Positions 1-11,640 of a DNA stretch of 64,000 bases are shown here, piece by piece. Every line of letters starts with the position of its first letter. The stretch's first letter is position 1. The stretch lies in assembly GCF_013426205.1 (NCBI RefSeq), contig NC_089423.1, positions 6,138,001-6,202,000 on the forward strand, in the 5' to 3' direction. Source of the DNA: Metarhizium brunneum. Lineage: Eukaryota; Ascomycota; Sordariomycetes; Hypocreales; Clavicipitaceae. The notes beneath the pieces were generated by a model. That model saw nothing but the letters and a program-made list of their open reading frames with translations, was not told the origin of the DNA and ran no database searches. The translations under genes were made by a program, and so were the position numbers.

Positions 1-186
1 GATGACCGTATTTTTTTCTTCAGAGACGGTCCTGGTTTTGATGACTCAATACAAGGTGGGATAACGTACATTGGCCGTTTCGCCGGAGTGGATATGAACT
101 GTTTTCCATAGCACGATGTAATTGTGCGTCTAGTATACAAGTGACCTTTCATCGCGCACGTCCCCGACCGCCCATCAGGACGGTGT

Positions 187-1350
187 CTACAAAATCTGTG
201 CAGCGACGGTGCCAACGGGCCGCTCTACAAACTCCATGATTCCCTCAATGATATTGTCCCTGGCTCCCTCGGAGGCAACCTTGTCCCCGGCCAGGTAATT
301 CAACCACAGCAGCCTGGAAAGTCTCTCGTCAGAGAGGGTGCCCATCAAGCTCCTGCCAACTTGCTGCTTATGACCCCCTTCGCCGTACAGGACCGCCAAT
401 GTGCCATTCGCGTCGCGCGACAACAAGAGCTCCTTCCTCTTGGGAACCTGCCCGCGGTTAAAGAAGATCTTGAACTCCTTCATGGCTGCACCAAACGCCT
501 CGTCGCTATAGGCATTGCCGCGCCCGGAGCGAGCCTGGATAGCCCGCACGAACCCATCTCTCAAGTGGTGAAAGTCGGTATCGCGGACGGGTACGATCCG
601 GAACGCCGTGCGGCACCCGGCCTCCCGCAGGATGGAATCCCAGGTCTGCTCGCCCTCGGCGGCGTCGCGGAGCGCTTTGCGCAGGGCGTCCTTTTCGGAA
701 GGAATCAGCGTGGTGGCGAGCGGGTTGATCTTCTTGACGAGGTAATGCTGCAGGCGCTCAATGTCCTGCGTGGCGACGTAGAAGCCCACCAGGTAGACCT
801 GGATGCCGATGAATGTGACCGTCCTCATGCCCAGTCCGACAAGTGTGTACTCCACGCCGGCGCTATTCGCTACGGATGCCGCCACGGGTCCGGCTGCGGT
901 TGAGGCGCCCGGGAGGTCGAGTTCCATGGTGCGAGGAAACGCCGGGACGACGCTGTATCCCGTGGGGACAATCTCCCTCCCTTCTTCATCGTGGAGAACA
1001 ACCTTGCGCTTCTCGCCGGCCTCCGTCTTGAACGCCTCGGTCGGGATGGGGGCGTCGCACTTGACTGCGATTTTGTCCTTTTCACCTTGGACGTCGAGCG
1101 CTTTCTTCAGCTTCCATGCCGTGTAGATGAAGGAGATGATACCGGCAACGGCGCCGGCAGTCAGGAAAGCGGTGCGGTTCCTCTCATAGTCGCGGCGTTT
1201 GCTATTGAGCTTGTTGAGGTCGAAGTCTTGGGTGGCGCGGGCAGATGCAGATGCCCTCTGGGAGAGAAGGGCGCGGCTGGTCGTCGGCACGCGAGATGGA
1301 CAGGCGGATGCGCGGGCGAGTGGCCGGGCGAGTCGTGATGGGTGACGCAT
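187..1350 (-). CDS. AIM18: AIM18-like mitochondrial protein, chalcone isomerase-like fold
   Basis: Single exon, 387 aa. The frame is open further upstream to 1380, but the first ATG is at 1350 (MRHPSRLARPLAR...). The first ~40 residues are rich in Arg, Ser and Ala without acids, as in a mitochondrial presequence. A hydrophobic segment follows at about residues 62-80 (FLTAGAVAGIISFIYTAWKL), suggesting an inner-membrane anchor. The C-terminal ~220 residues (YTLVGLGMRTVTFIGIQVYL onward, ending NIIEGIMEFVERPVGTVAAQIL) look like the chalcone-isomerase-like domain of yeast Aim18/Aim46. Yeast members are mitochondrial and null mutants show altered mitochondrial inheritance; flavonoid isomerase activity is not expected. 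The gene is divergent from the alpha-galactosidase gene. The assignment is by remembered family resemblance; the start is well supported. Confidence 0.8.
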   Translation of the reverse strand: MRHPSRLARPLARASACPSRVPTTSRALLSQRASASARATQDFDLNKLNSKRRDYERNRTAFLTAGAVAGIISFIYTAWKLKKALDVQGEKDKIAVKCDAPIPTEAFKTEAGEKRKVVLHDEEGREIVPTGYSVVPAFPRTMELDLPGASTAAGPVAASVANSAGVEYTLVGLGMRTVTFIGIQVYLVGFYVATQDIERLQHYLVKKINPLATTLIPSEKDALRKALRDAAEGEQTWDSILREAGCRTAFRIVPVRDTDFHHLRDGFVRAIQARSGRGNAYSDEAFGAAMKEFKIFFNRGQVPKRKELLLSRDANGTLAVLYGEGGHKQQVGRSLMGTLSDERLSRLLWLNYLAGDKVASEGARDNIIEGIMEFVERPVGTVAAQIL

Positions 1351-2434
1351 TGCGAATTGACTATGTTGGCGATGAATCAAGCAGTTGGGTTAGCACTGCG
1401 GATGGGCCATGAGGTGGCTACGGGCTGTGGTTTGGATGTAAGAGATGTTGCGTGATGGAGAAATTTGTGACGTAGTGGTTCGATTGGTGGGACTGGCCAA
1501 TTGACTTGGAGCTGGTGGCTTGATTGAGTGCTGGGGGCTCTCTTGGCGTCATTACGCAAGCTATTTCCATTCAAATAGAAACAACTGGCTCGAATTCACA
1601 CCGGGCGTGCTGGGCTCCATGGTTTCGTATCCCTAATTGTGCAGTTTCGTAGGCACTGGGTGCTTGGACAGCTCGACATATCTCTGGCTGGCCGCAGAGG
1701 TCAATGTCACGGCGAGCAAAGCCTTACACCCACCGCAGCTGCCGACCTGGCCATCTCTCCATTACGCCGACAAGCCTCCATGTCCGTCTACGGACAGCAT
1801 AGAAGCGCGCAAATAGGAGTCAACCCCGATCTGCTCCAAGACCACCGGCGGAAGTGCAGATCTGCCAAGTCGCAAAAGCCCAAAATGCCGAATCCATCTC
1901 GAGGACAGCGGAGTGGCTCCCCGCATATTGGCCTCGCAGCCAATGACGGCTTTTCAAAACCGCCTTCCGCAGCGCTTGGCTTGCTGCTTAAGTGGGGCGC
2001 ATGCATTCTCCTACTCGACTCCATAAAGTTCTCTAACCAGTTTCCCCAGAGTCCCGGGCCGACCAAGAGCCACTTATATGACGGTATCGTCGCTGTCCGC
2101 GCCCGGCGGTGATGCTGGATTCATACCAACGTGTAGCTGAGCACGGTGCCTGTTCGTTTGAGTAGCCACTTGGCCTGCATCTAGCCAAAATACGGCCGAA
2201 TCTAGCCAGCAAAATATCCTCCCCGGACGAGACCCTAGCGAGGACGATGCGGAGAATTCTGCGTTTCCCCCGCTGCCGGTGCCGTGCGTAGAAATGACAG
2301 TTGGATGAGAATCTGCGTAGTATATAATGTCTACAATCTGCCTTGGCCCCAGCTCCGAATTCGTGCCTGTGTTATCTTGTACGGCTTCCCATTACAAAGC
2401 CACCACCAAACTATAGTTGGTGGTAGAAGCAACC
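1351..2434. promoter_or_regulatory. Divergent intergenic region between AIM18-like gene and alpha-galactosidase
   Basis: About 1.1 kb without a credible gene. A 157-codon frame at 1639-2112 is not protein-like. On the alpha-galactosidase side there is a TATA-like stretch (tatataat, about 2319-2326) roughly 110 bp before the ATG. CTAGCC occurs twice (2181-2186 and 2202-2207); read on the minus strand this is GGCTAG, which fits the GGCTAR consensus reported for XlnR-type xylanolytic regulators. That link is a weak inference from a six-base match. Confidence 0.4.
2181..2207 (-). promoter_or_regulatory. Paired GGCTAG elements upstream of the alpha-galactosidase gene
   Basis: Two CTAGCC hexamers, 21 bp apart, read GGCTAG on the minus strand. 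XlnR/Xyr1-type activators of hemicellulose-degrading genes bind GGCTAR. Spacing and location about 230-255 bp upstream of the ATG are compatible with a regulatory role, but short matches arise by chance. Confidence 0.25.
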
Positions 2435-4784
2435 ATGGGACAAGTGCCGGCTCTTTGTAGGTTGACTGTCTTTCTCCTGGCCGCGGGCATGGTGTCAGCT
2501 GCGAGTGCTCAGGGTGGTTCCCAAAAACGTAGGTTCCCGCCACTCATTCCCGGACCAGAAGCTGATGATGCCCGTAGCGATCCAGGTTGACGGAACGGCC
2601 TTTGCTCTCAACGGCGACGATGTTTCATATCGTTTTCACGTTGAAAACGCCACGGGAGACCTGATTGGAGACCATTTTGGCGGACCGGCCGAGGGCGACA
2701 CCATTGAGGCGGAAATCGGACCCGTCCAAGGCTGGGTTGACATGATCGGCCGTGTGCGGCGAGAGCTGCCCGACCTTGGCCGGGGCGATTTCCGAACGCC
2801 CGCCGTTCAGATTCGGCAGTCAGAGGGCCATACCATTAGTGATTTCCGGTACCAGGGGCACACGGTCCTCGAGGGGAAACCCGCGCTCAACGGCCTGCCG
2901 TCTACCTTTGGGAAAGACGACGACGTTTCCACGCTGGTCGTACACATGTATGACAACTACAGCTCCGTGGCAGCAGATCTCAGCTATTCAGTCTTCCCTA
3001 AATATGACGCCATTGTTCGCAGTGTCAACATCACCAACAGAGGCAAAGGCAACATCACCATCGAGAGACTGGCAAGCTTCAGCGTTGATCTGCCGTGGGG
3101 CGACTATGATATGCTGGGGCTCAAGGGCGATTGGGCTCGAGAGGGCATGAGGGTCCGTCGAAAGGTCGATTTTGGCATCCAGGGGTGAGGACGACTGTGG
3201 CCGAGAATCTCTTCGTTTATGTGCTGACATGTTTTGGGTAGCTTTGGCAGTGCGACCGGATACTCGTCTCACTTGCACAATCCGTTCCTCTCACTGGTGT
3301 CTAGAGCTACCACCGAGTCACACGGAGAAGCCTATGGGTTTTCTCTAGTTTACACTGGATCATTTGCTGCCGAGATTGAAAAGAGCTCCCAGGGCCTGAC
3401 AAGGGCCATGCTTGGATTGAACCCATCCCAACTTGCATGGCCACTTGGACCCGGCGAGTCACTGCAGTCTCCCGAGTGCGTTGCGATATTCTCAAGCACC
3501 GGTATCGGCGGCATGTCACGCAAACTACATAGCCTCTATCGTCAGCACCTGATGAAGAGCAAGTACGCTACCGAGACACGCCCTGTTCTCCTTAATAGCT
3601 GGGAGGGCCTTGGGTTCAACTACAACGCCAGCACGATTTATCGACTTGCACAGCAGAGCGCGGAGCTCGGGGCCAAGCTCTTCGTGTTGGATGACGGCTG
3701 GTTTGGCGTAAAGCATCCTCGCATAACTGATAATGCCGGGCTCGGAGACTGGGAAGTCAACCCCAAGCGGTTCCCCGATGGACTCGAGGCGTTGGTTGAC
3801 AAGGTTACCGCTCTACCTGTTGGCAATTCGTCTACAAAGCTCAAGTTCGGCCTGTGGTTTGAGCCTGAAATGGTGAACCCGGACTCGAATCTGTATGAAG
3901 TACATCCCGATTGGGCTCTTCACGCTGGCAGGTACCCTCGCTCGTTAACAAGAAACCAACTGGTGCTTAATGTGGCGTTGCCCGAAGTTCAAGATTTTAT
4001 TGTCGACTCAGTGTCCAATATCCTCAACAGCTCTAACATTGCCTATGTCAAGTGGGACAACAATCGTGGCATCCATGAAACACCAGCGCCATACACCGAC
4101 CATCAGTATATGCTTGGGCTGTACAAGGTCTTTGCCAGGCTTACAGAACGGTTCCCGGATGTGATCTGGGAAGGCTGCGCTTCGGGAGGAGGAAGATTTG
4201 ATCCCGGCGTGCTGCAATACTTCCCGCAGATCTGGACATCTGACGACACCGACGCAGTAGAGCGCATCTATATTCAGTTTGGGACCTCACTGGTGTATCC
4301 GCCATCCGCCATGGGAGCACATGTATCGGCGACGCCAAACAGCCAAAGCGGACGAAACGAAACAATCGAGTTTAGAGCCCATGTTGCCATGATGGGTGGT
4401 TCATTTGGCCTCGAGCTTGATCCGTCACACATGCCAGAACAGGATAAGGCCAAGGTTCCAGACCTCATTAAGCTTGCCGAGAAGGTAAACCCCATTGTCG
4501 TCAAAGGTGACTTGTGGCGTCTTAGTCTACCGGAAGAATCCGACTACCCTGCGGCATTGTTCATCTCCGAGGACCAAAAACAAGCCGTGCTATTCTATTT
4601 TCAACTCAAACCCACCATTAACAACTCTTGGCCAGTGGTGCGTCTCCAAGGACTAGACGCCAAAGCCATGTACAAGGTGGATGGCATTCAAACGGTTTCT
4701 GGTGCCACTCTCATGAATCGAGGTGTCTCGTATAATTTTGAGGCTGGGTATTCGAGCAAAGTTGTGTTTTTTGAAAAGCAATAA
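2435..4784 (+). CDS. aglC: Secreted alpha-galactosidase, glycoside hydrolase family 36 (AglC type)
   Basis: Three exons: 2435-2528, 2578-3184, 3242-4784, giving 747 aa, which as I recall is the size of Aspergillus niger AglC. It releases terminal alpha-galactose from melibiose, raffinose and galactomannan oligosaccharides. Exon 1 encodes a signal peptide ([18 protein letters not shown], cleavage near ASA-Q). The 49-bp first intron (gtaggt...ctgat...tag) restores the frame into [20 protein letters not shown], the conserved start of the mature enzyme. Intron 2 is 57 bp (gtgagg...gctgac...tag). The GH36 nucleophile motif YVKWDNNR places the Asp at about residue 506. The acid/base motif [11 protein letters not shown] lies at about 567-577. 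[10 protein letters not shown] follows. No key residue is missing. A poly-A stretch at about 4898-4911 lies just past the 3' end. Confidence 0.93.
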
Positions 4785-6688
4785 GAACGGTAGATGCTCA
4801 GTTGGGAGTAATAGACGATACCTGCGGAAAAGCCTGGAAGAACTTTGTATATGCTCAGTGTTGCTGCTCATGAGGAAGACAAAAATATAATGTAAAGAAA
4901 AAAAAAAAAAACCGGTTCCACGAGGTTGATTGTTAGTGACAACACAGGGCTTTGTTCTACGACGCCAAGAATTGATGCTTAGGCCCTGTGTTATGGGGCG
5001 AGAAGGGGGTGCCGCGGTCTCGCCTGAATCACCGTCATGGCAACCACTGATAAAGCAGCGACAAGAGTAGCAGTGAATGGCATGTTCTAACAAGTGTAGA
5101 TTAGAATCTCGAATCGCAAAGATCAAGAAGGTTGCCAGGACACGTCAGAGGGTCACGTGCTCTTCCCGTGTGACATTCCTGGGCGAGCAGCTGAATGGCA
5201 GCCTTTGTTCGAAAGGTTGGTCAGCATGGGGGCCAGAAACAGCAGAGTTTCAGAGCTCCCAACGGGGCAAATGTTCAAAAAGCCACAAAATGCATCAGGC
5301 ATCATGCCTTGGTGTCTCATGAGCCATGAATGTCCGTGCCGGTGTCAAAGCCAGGGGCCTAGTGGGATCTGAATATTGAAGGCTTGGGGCAATGCCCGTG
5401 CGAGGGCCTCGCTACCAAGAATAACAGCTACTATGGAACGAGCAGACTTTGTTCGGACGGGCACTTGGATCGGGGAGCCGGGTATAGAGTCGCCGCTGTG
5501 TTTGATGAAACAGCATCAATGTAATCAAGGCTCCGCTGGCTGCTTATTTTGCTGAGACGGCACGGAGCAGGCTGCTCGGTACGCGCAAAGAAGCCACGGC
5601 CTTGTCGACAGAAGAGAGGTTGAATGACTGGTTGATTTCGAGACTCGGCTTCTCCAGCTCGTGATGTCGGCGGCGGCATTCATTGTCCAGTCTGCATGTC
5701 AGACGGGCTGGGGAAGGAGCTGCCGTCTGGTCTGTTGATGGCACCAGACAAAGCTGCCCTCCCTGCGGCCCAAGGGCTAGCAGGTACTCCGTACTAGTAG
5801 CATGAACGGTCAACTGGTGCGTGCACATGTGCCCTGCGCAGTTTCAACACATCCAGTCTGGTCCATGTCAACATTGAATCCATGACCACATGCGCCCTGT
5901 GCTGGGTCTCCGCCGGGTTTCCCGCTGGGTGTCGGCCGCGTTCCAGCGCCACAACGCTACGGCTGCGGGTGACGTGCACCATCAACGCCTGGCCGTCAAG
6001 CCGCTGCCCCCCCGAGCATGTGCCTTGTTTGGTCGCCTCAAACAAACACTCATGGGAAGAGACGAGAGATCCGCAAGCACCACCCGTGATCGCTTTGACA
6101 GATCCGCCGGTGCCTGCTGTTAAAACTCCATTTGAAAATTGAAGCAGCATCAGCCAGCCGGTTACTCGGTATAGTCATCGCTGACTCAAGGGCTGTGACA
6201 CACCGTTGACCTGCACGTTGACCTGCGCACGCTTCCAAGCGTTTGACATCGAAAGCGACCAGACTTGACCTGACCGAAGCGCCGCAGCCCCAGCCCTGGC
6301 CGTCAGAGGCTGTCTGGCGCCCCCCAACTCTGCCCCCAACTGGCCTTATCAACGGGCTTCCTTTTTTCCTGGTCTCATTGAGTGCTCCCATCTATCTCCT
6401 TCACCACCTCTCGCTCCGCCTGCTGCATCGCCGTGCTGCCAGGCGATTACATCGACGCATCGACGCATCGACCCGACCGCAACGTCCGCAGCCGTCGGCC
6501 TCTCGTCAGGCCCAGGCTGTCTGTCCCGGCCGTCTGCGCCTTATTGCCCTGATTCCTGGCTACCCAACTGCTCGAAGAAGGCTGACTGGGCGCCTTCAGC
6601 TTCACCCTGCCTGCCCCGCAGCTACAAAGCAACCAGCTGGGCCGCCGGCCATCAAGGGAAGTGAAGGCCTCGCATTTCCACCATCGCC
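4785..6688. other. Intergenic region between aglC and grrA
   Basis: About 1.9 kb with no credible gene: the open frames are short, overlap each other and lack family-like sequence. One TACTCCGTA copy sits at 5785-5793. The last ~300 bp before the grrA ATG is pyrimidine-rich (CTCCTTCACCACCTCTCGC type), as expected for a fungal promoter and 5' leader. Confidence 0.5.
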
Positions 6689-9171
6689 ATGATTCCCTCA
6701 GCCGCGCCCGCCAACATGATGGCTACCAGGGCCAGCGCTGTCCCCGACGAACAGGACGACTCCCGCTCGTCGTCTTCTACCGCCTCGCCCGTCCCTGCCG
6801 ACAACGAAGAGTCCGATTTCTTTCTTGGCGCCAACGACTCCGAGTCGTCTTTGGGCGTCCCCAACTTCCAGGACATGCAGGTCGAGGACTCGTGCTGGCC
6901 GCCCATCAACAGGCTGCCCAACGAGATCCTCATCAGCATCTTCGCCAAGCTCGGCGCCACATCAGACCTGTATCACTGTATGCTGGTATCCAAGCGATGG
7001 GCTCGCAACGCCGTCGACCTGTTGTGGCACCGCCCTGCCTGCACCAACTGGAGAAATCATAGCAGCATCTGCCAGACCCTGGGCCTCGAGCGCCCTTTCT
7101 TCAGCTACCGCGACTTCATAAAGCGATTAAACCTCGCCGCCCTTGCTGACAAGGTCAACGATGGAAGCGTCCTGCCCTTGGCCGCCTGCACCAGGGTCGA
7201 GAGGTTGACGCTGACAAACTGCCGGGGCTTGACCGACTCTGGCCTGATCGCTCTGGTTGAGAATAGCCCGTCGCTGCTGGCTTTGGATATTTCCAACGAC
7301 AAGAACATTACTGAGCAGTCCATTAATACTATTGCCCAATACTGCAAGAGGCTGCAAGGCCTCAACATCTCCGGCTGTGACGGCATCTCCAACGAGAGTA
7401 TGATTAACCTTGCACAAAGCTGTAAATATATCAAAAGGGTATGCCATGATTCCCTGCAAAACTTTCTGCTCTGGGAGCCATCGTTGACTAACGTATTGAT
7501 TCCTTTCCCTTTCCGCCTTTTTAGCTGAAACTAAACGAATGTGTACAACTTCGCGATAATGCTATTCTCGCCTTTGCGGAACTATGCCCCAACATTCTTG
7601 AAATCGATCTCCACCAATGCATGCATATTGGGAACGCTCCAGTTACATCCCTCTTGTTCAGAGGAACCTGCTTGCGAGAGCTCCGGCTCGCCAGTTGCGA
7701 GCTCATCGACGATAGTGCATTTTTAAATCTTCCCGACAAGCGAGTGCGGACCTATGAACATCTCCGAATCCTCGACTTGACTTCCTGCACACGCCTTACT
7801 GATGCCGCCGTGGAAAAAATTATCGACGTTGCCCCCCGCCTTCGCAACTTGGTCCTTGCCAAGTGCCGCAATATTACGGATGCCGCCGTACACGCCATCT
7901 CGAAGCTTGGCAAGAACCTTCACTACGTTCATTTAGGCCACTGCGGCCAAATTACTGACGAGGGTGTTAAGAAGCTCGTACAGAGTTGCAATCGTATCAG
8001 ATATATCGATTTGGGCTGTTGCACAAACTTGACAGACGACTCCGTAAAGCGATTGGCGTTGCTCCCGAAACTAAAGAGAATTGGTCTTGTGAAGTGCAGT
8101 TCCATCACCGATGAATCCGTCTTTGCCTTGGCTGAAGCCGCTTATCGGCCCAGAGTACGGAGAGATGCTAGCGGAGTGTTTATCGGAGGGGAATACTACA
8201 CACCTAGCCTGGAGCGCGTCCATCTGAGCTATTGTATTAATTTGACATTAAAGGTGAGTCTATTTTATGCCTTGCGACCTTTTTGCACGCATGCCAGTCA
8301 TTTTCAGTTCTGACAAAGACCAGAGCATCATGAGGCTGCTCAACTCATGCCCAAGACTCACTCACCTTAGTTTGACTGGCGTTGCTGCTTTTCAACGGGA
8401 TGATTTCCAAGCTTACTGCAGAGTTGCGCCGGTTGGTAAGTGTACAGAATTTGGTTTTGGTCGACTCCCTTTCTCCTCTATTTTGATTCTAACATCTTGG
8501 AAACAGAATTTACTCAGCACCAACGCGACGTCTTTTGTGTCTTTTCTGGCAGTATGGTCTCCCAGTTCCGTGAGTTCCTCAACACCTCATCGCAATTCGC
8601 AGAGCTCCGGGAAAGCCTGCCGTACCGAGCCGGGGGCAGTCGGATCAGGGGTGCGGCTGCTAGACGTTCACAAGCTATGGCCAACTATCTCAACGCCGCT
8701 GAAGGTGAAGGCTTTGACGATGAAATGCCTGATGAAGAGAATGACTTTGAGGGCCTCGAAGGAACCGACATGGCAGTTGACCCAGCGGCCCAGAATCCAC
8801 CACACATTCCTGCTGCGCTTGCGTCTTCCGCGCCATCGATCCCAGTACCGCCGCCGCCGCCTCCAGCACCTGGAATTATGCAGTATCCTTTTGCTTCGGC
8901 TAGTCATGCTCACCCGGCGATTCCGAGTTTGGAACAGCAATACGCGGCTTTAGTGGGACCTTTGGCTTTTTCTAGCTTCATCACCAACGAACCAGCGACT
9001 GGCAATCCACCACTTAGCGCTAATGGGCGAGCGCAGGCAAGTATAGCCAATTTGACCTCGCAATCAATTCCCCAACGGGCGAGAACATCCTCTGCAAGTG
9101 GTCTAGCAAATGGCACTGGAGCTAGCACAGCTCCTCTGCACCAGCACCCTCCAGATGACGAACAGCAATGA
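6689..9171 (+). CDS. grrA: SCF ubiquitin ligase F-box/leucine-rich-repeat protein GrrA (Grr1)
   Basis: Four exons: 6689-7438, 7525-8253, 8324-8435, 8507-9171, encoding 751 aa. Introns are 86, 70 and 71 bp with gtatgc, gtgagt and gtaagt donors. Grr1/GrrA is the substrate receptor of an SCF E3 ligase. In yeast it links glucose sensing to cyclin and Mth1/Std1 turnover; in Aspergillus nidulans it is needed for ascospore formation. An acidic Ser-rich N-terminus is followed by the F-box (WPPINRLPNEILISIFAKLG, about residues 71-90, through SKRWARNAVDLLWHRP). A series of LRRs with NCRGLTDSGL-type repeats runs from about 165 to 500. The Grr1-typical block PRLTHLSLTGVAAF...FTQHQRDVFCVFSG follows the LRRs and crosses introns 2 and 3, which confirms those junctions. 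The C-terminus is Pro/Ala-rich and disordered. Confidence 0.93.
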
Positions 9172-9971
9172 TTCACTATTTGAACTGTTTGAGTGACATG
9201 GGTCTCGTGGAAAGGGTAGCGGCGAAAAGCATTTTTTTCACTTGAAAAGTAGGGTTTGGCCAAACCTGAAAAAGAGGAGGGAACTAGCCCCATCATTTGA
9301 GCGAGTAGACGAAAGTCATCCACCAGGCAAGTATATTAAACATAAGAATGGCGACGGGAGGATCCGACAGAGGCATCATTTCTTTTCCAGCTGCACAAGC
9401 GGAGTTCACTGCGTTTCTTGGGAGGGATGAATGTTATGAATACAATGACTCAGGTATACCACATGGTTAAAATTGGCTTTATGAAGGAGCGACGCTGTAG
9501 TTGAGGATTGATGTAGTAACTAGAGCATTTGCATCGGCGCTGTTGAATTCAATGAATCATTTTACGTTGTCAACAGAAATTTCATCTACATGTCGAGCTA
9601 AACATACATCAATATTCACAGGGCCCAAGTAGAATGGATACTGGGCGGCATTTTTAGCCAACTTTTTGTCGAGTCCTTTGACATTGATGGAAACCATAAT
9701 TTGTCACATCAACAAGTAGTTACCTACCTGGGTAGGTAGCTACAACTGTAGCCTATTATTGGGAATGTCGGGCCGGTCCGTGTCCCCACATTTTAAGCAG
9801 CAATGACTGGCCATCATTTAAAAGGAACCTTGGCAAAGTATCAACTCCAAGCATGATTATTCTCTCTAAATGGTATCAATGCAGGCTATCTAAAGAAACG
9901 AAAACGGACGCTCTGACATTGCCTCCCAGACTCCCCAACAAATAAACGATCTTCAAAATGCCGCGGACCGT
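9172..9971. other. Convergent 3' region between grrA and the ammonium transporter
   Basis: About 800 bp of AT-richer DNA between two converging genes. No gene is visible. It contains the inverted repeat at 9716-9743 (separate entry) and presumably both 3' UTRs. Confidence 0.5.
9716..9743. repeat. 28-bp near-perfect inverted repeat (hairpin)
   Basis: The arms are GTAG-T-TACCTACC and GGTAGGTA-G-CTAC around a 2-nt centre (TG). Eight central base pairs are perfect, followed by one mismatch and four more pairs. It lies between the convergent grrA and ammonium transporter genes, so it could form an RNA hairpin in either 3' UTR or be a relic of a short inverted element. Confidence 0.6.
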
Positions 9972-11640
9972 TTAGACAACTTCTCGGGTATTCTTCTCGT
10001 GGGTGGAACTGCTGGACGACATGGATCCCGGAGACGAGGAGTCGGCTACGTGGCGCGTTAGCTCGACGTAGTCGTAGGCAAACTCGCCAAGCTGAGCGTC
10101 GTCGATGCCGACGTCTTCCTCGGTAGCGGAGACGCGGAGACTCAAGCCGGGGACGAGGTTCATGAGGAACAGGATGATGCAGGTCAGCACGAAGGACCAG
10201 CCAAACGCCGCACAAATGCCGGCGAGCTGGTAGCCCAGCTGGACCCAGTTGTGTTCGATCCAGCCGATAGGAGAGTAGGTGTTGCCGTCGAGGGCAGCAA
10301 TGTACGATCTACAATGACGCGGTGTTAGTTGGAGGCTCTCTCTTTTTTTGCCAAAGCTCGACTGACGAGGGGAAGAAAAAGAAACGCAGGGGTTGAGAAG
10401 AACGCACGCTCCAAAAATGCCAGTGAGGATGTTGCCGACCATGCCGCCGATACCGTGGACGGCAAAGATGTCGAGGGCGTCGTCGACGCCCGTCAGGAAC
10501 TTGAGCTTGGTGGCAAAGTTGCAGCAGGCGCCGCCGCAGAGGCCGACGATGACGGCGCCCCAGGGTGTGACGAAGCCGGCGGCGGGGGTGATGGCGACGA
10601 GGCCCGAGATGGCGCCGGAGCAGAAGCCGATGGTGCTCCATTTCCTCTCGAGGCGGTAGTCGAGCAGGACCCAGGCGAGGCCGCCGCACGAGGCGGCGAG
10701 GTTGGACACGTAGCAGGCCATGACGGCGCGGAGGTTCATGGCCAGCGCGGAGCCGCCGTTGAAGCCGAACCAGCCGACCCAGAGGAAGACGGTGCCGAGG
10801 ACGACGTTGGTTACGCTGTGAGGGCGGTAGGGGAGGCCCTGCGTCTTGGAGTAGCCCGATCGCTTGCCGAGCATGACGCTGTACGCGAGCGCGCAGGTGC
10901 CCGAGGCGATGTGCACCGGGCCGCCGCCTGCGAAGTCATACGAGGGCAGCTTGTACAGCCAGCCGTTTGCGTTCCACGTCCAGTAGGCGATGGGGTCGTA
11001 TACTACCGTCGACCAGATGAAGATGAAGATGATGGCGGGCAGGATGCGGCCACGGTCGGCAACAGCGCCGATGGCGAGAGCTGGCCTGTGTGTTTTGGGA
11101 GAAACTTGGGTCAGGAGGCTTTGCTGCGGTTTTGAAACGATCTTCTTGTATTGTCTTCTTGGGGGAACTCACGTAATGGCCGCAAACATTCCCTGGTACA
11201 GGCAGAAGAGGATGTCGGGGAGGAAAGAGGAGCCGTTTGGCTGGGCGAGCGTCTTCATGAGGCCGAACTGAGTGAGGTCGCCGAAGAAGGCGTTTCCGGT
11301 CCGCGAGAAGGTCAACGAGTATCCCCAGAAGAACCACTGGAATCCGATGACGGCCACGGAGAGCATGGAGAGGAGGACGAGCTGGAGAGCTGACTTTCTT
11401 CGCGCGAGGCCGCTGTAGAAGAAGCCCACACCGGGGATCATGAGCAGCACCAGGACCGACGATATGGTTAGGAAGGCTAGGTTGCCCGTCTACAAGGCAT
11501 GTCAGACTGGGAACTTCCCAAGGAGAGATATGTATGCAATGCTGTTTGAAACCTACGTCGTAGAAAATGTTCAGGTCATTGACGTTGGTCGAGTACCCGG
11601 CATCGGCAGTGCCGGTTGTTCCATTGTATTCGGCCACCAT
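9972..11640 (-). CDS. mepA: Ammonium transporter, Mep/Amt/Rh family
   Basis: Four exons on the minus strand: 11640-11557, 11489-11173, 11085-10408, 10308-9972, giving 471 aa. Introns are 67, 87 and 99 bp. The protein imports ammonium (or NH3/H+) across the plasma membrane. It has the 11-TM Amt pattern. The N-terminus is short and polar (MVAEYNGTTGTADAG), followed by GNLAFLTISSVLVLLMIPG. The family signature DFAGGGPVHIASG contains the first pore histidine (H192) and AVHGIGG the second (H344), so the twin-His pair is intact. FGFNGGSAL is also conserved. The cytoplasmic tail (about 415-471) carries Glu/Asp and a Ser run (SSSPGSMSSSSST), a plausible phosphoregulation site. Several HGATAR sites upstream fit nitrogen control by an AreA-like factor. 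The MepA label rather than MeaA is a guess. Confidence 0.92.

Noticed and set aside
1639..2112. 157-codon plus-strand open frame upstream of aglC
   Set aside because: Non-protein-like, in a promoter interval, overlapped by another chance frame on the minus strand.
10329..11135. 268-codon plus-strand open frame opposite the ammonium transporter
   Set aside because: Antisense shadow rich in Gly/Ala/Glu/Asp; the transporter exons on the other strand are clearly real.
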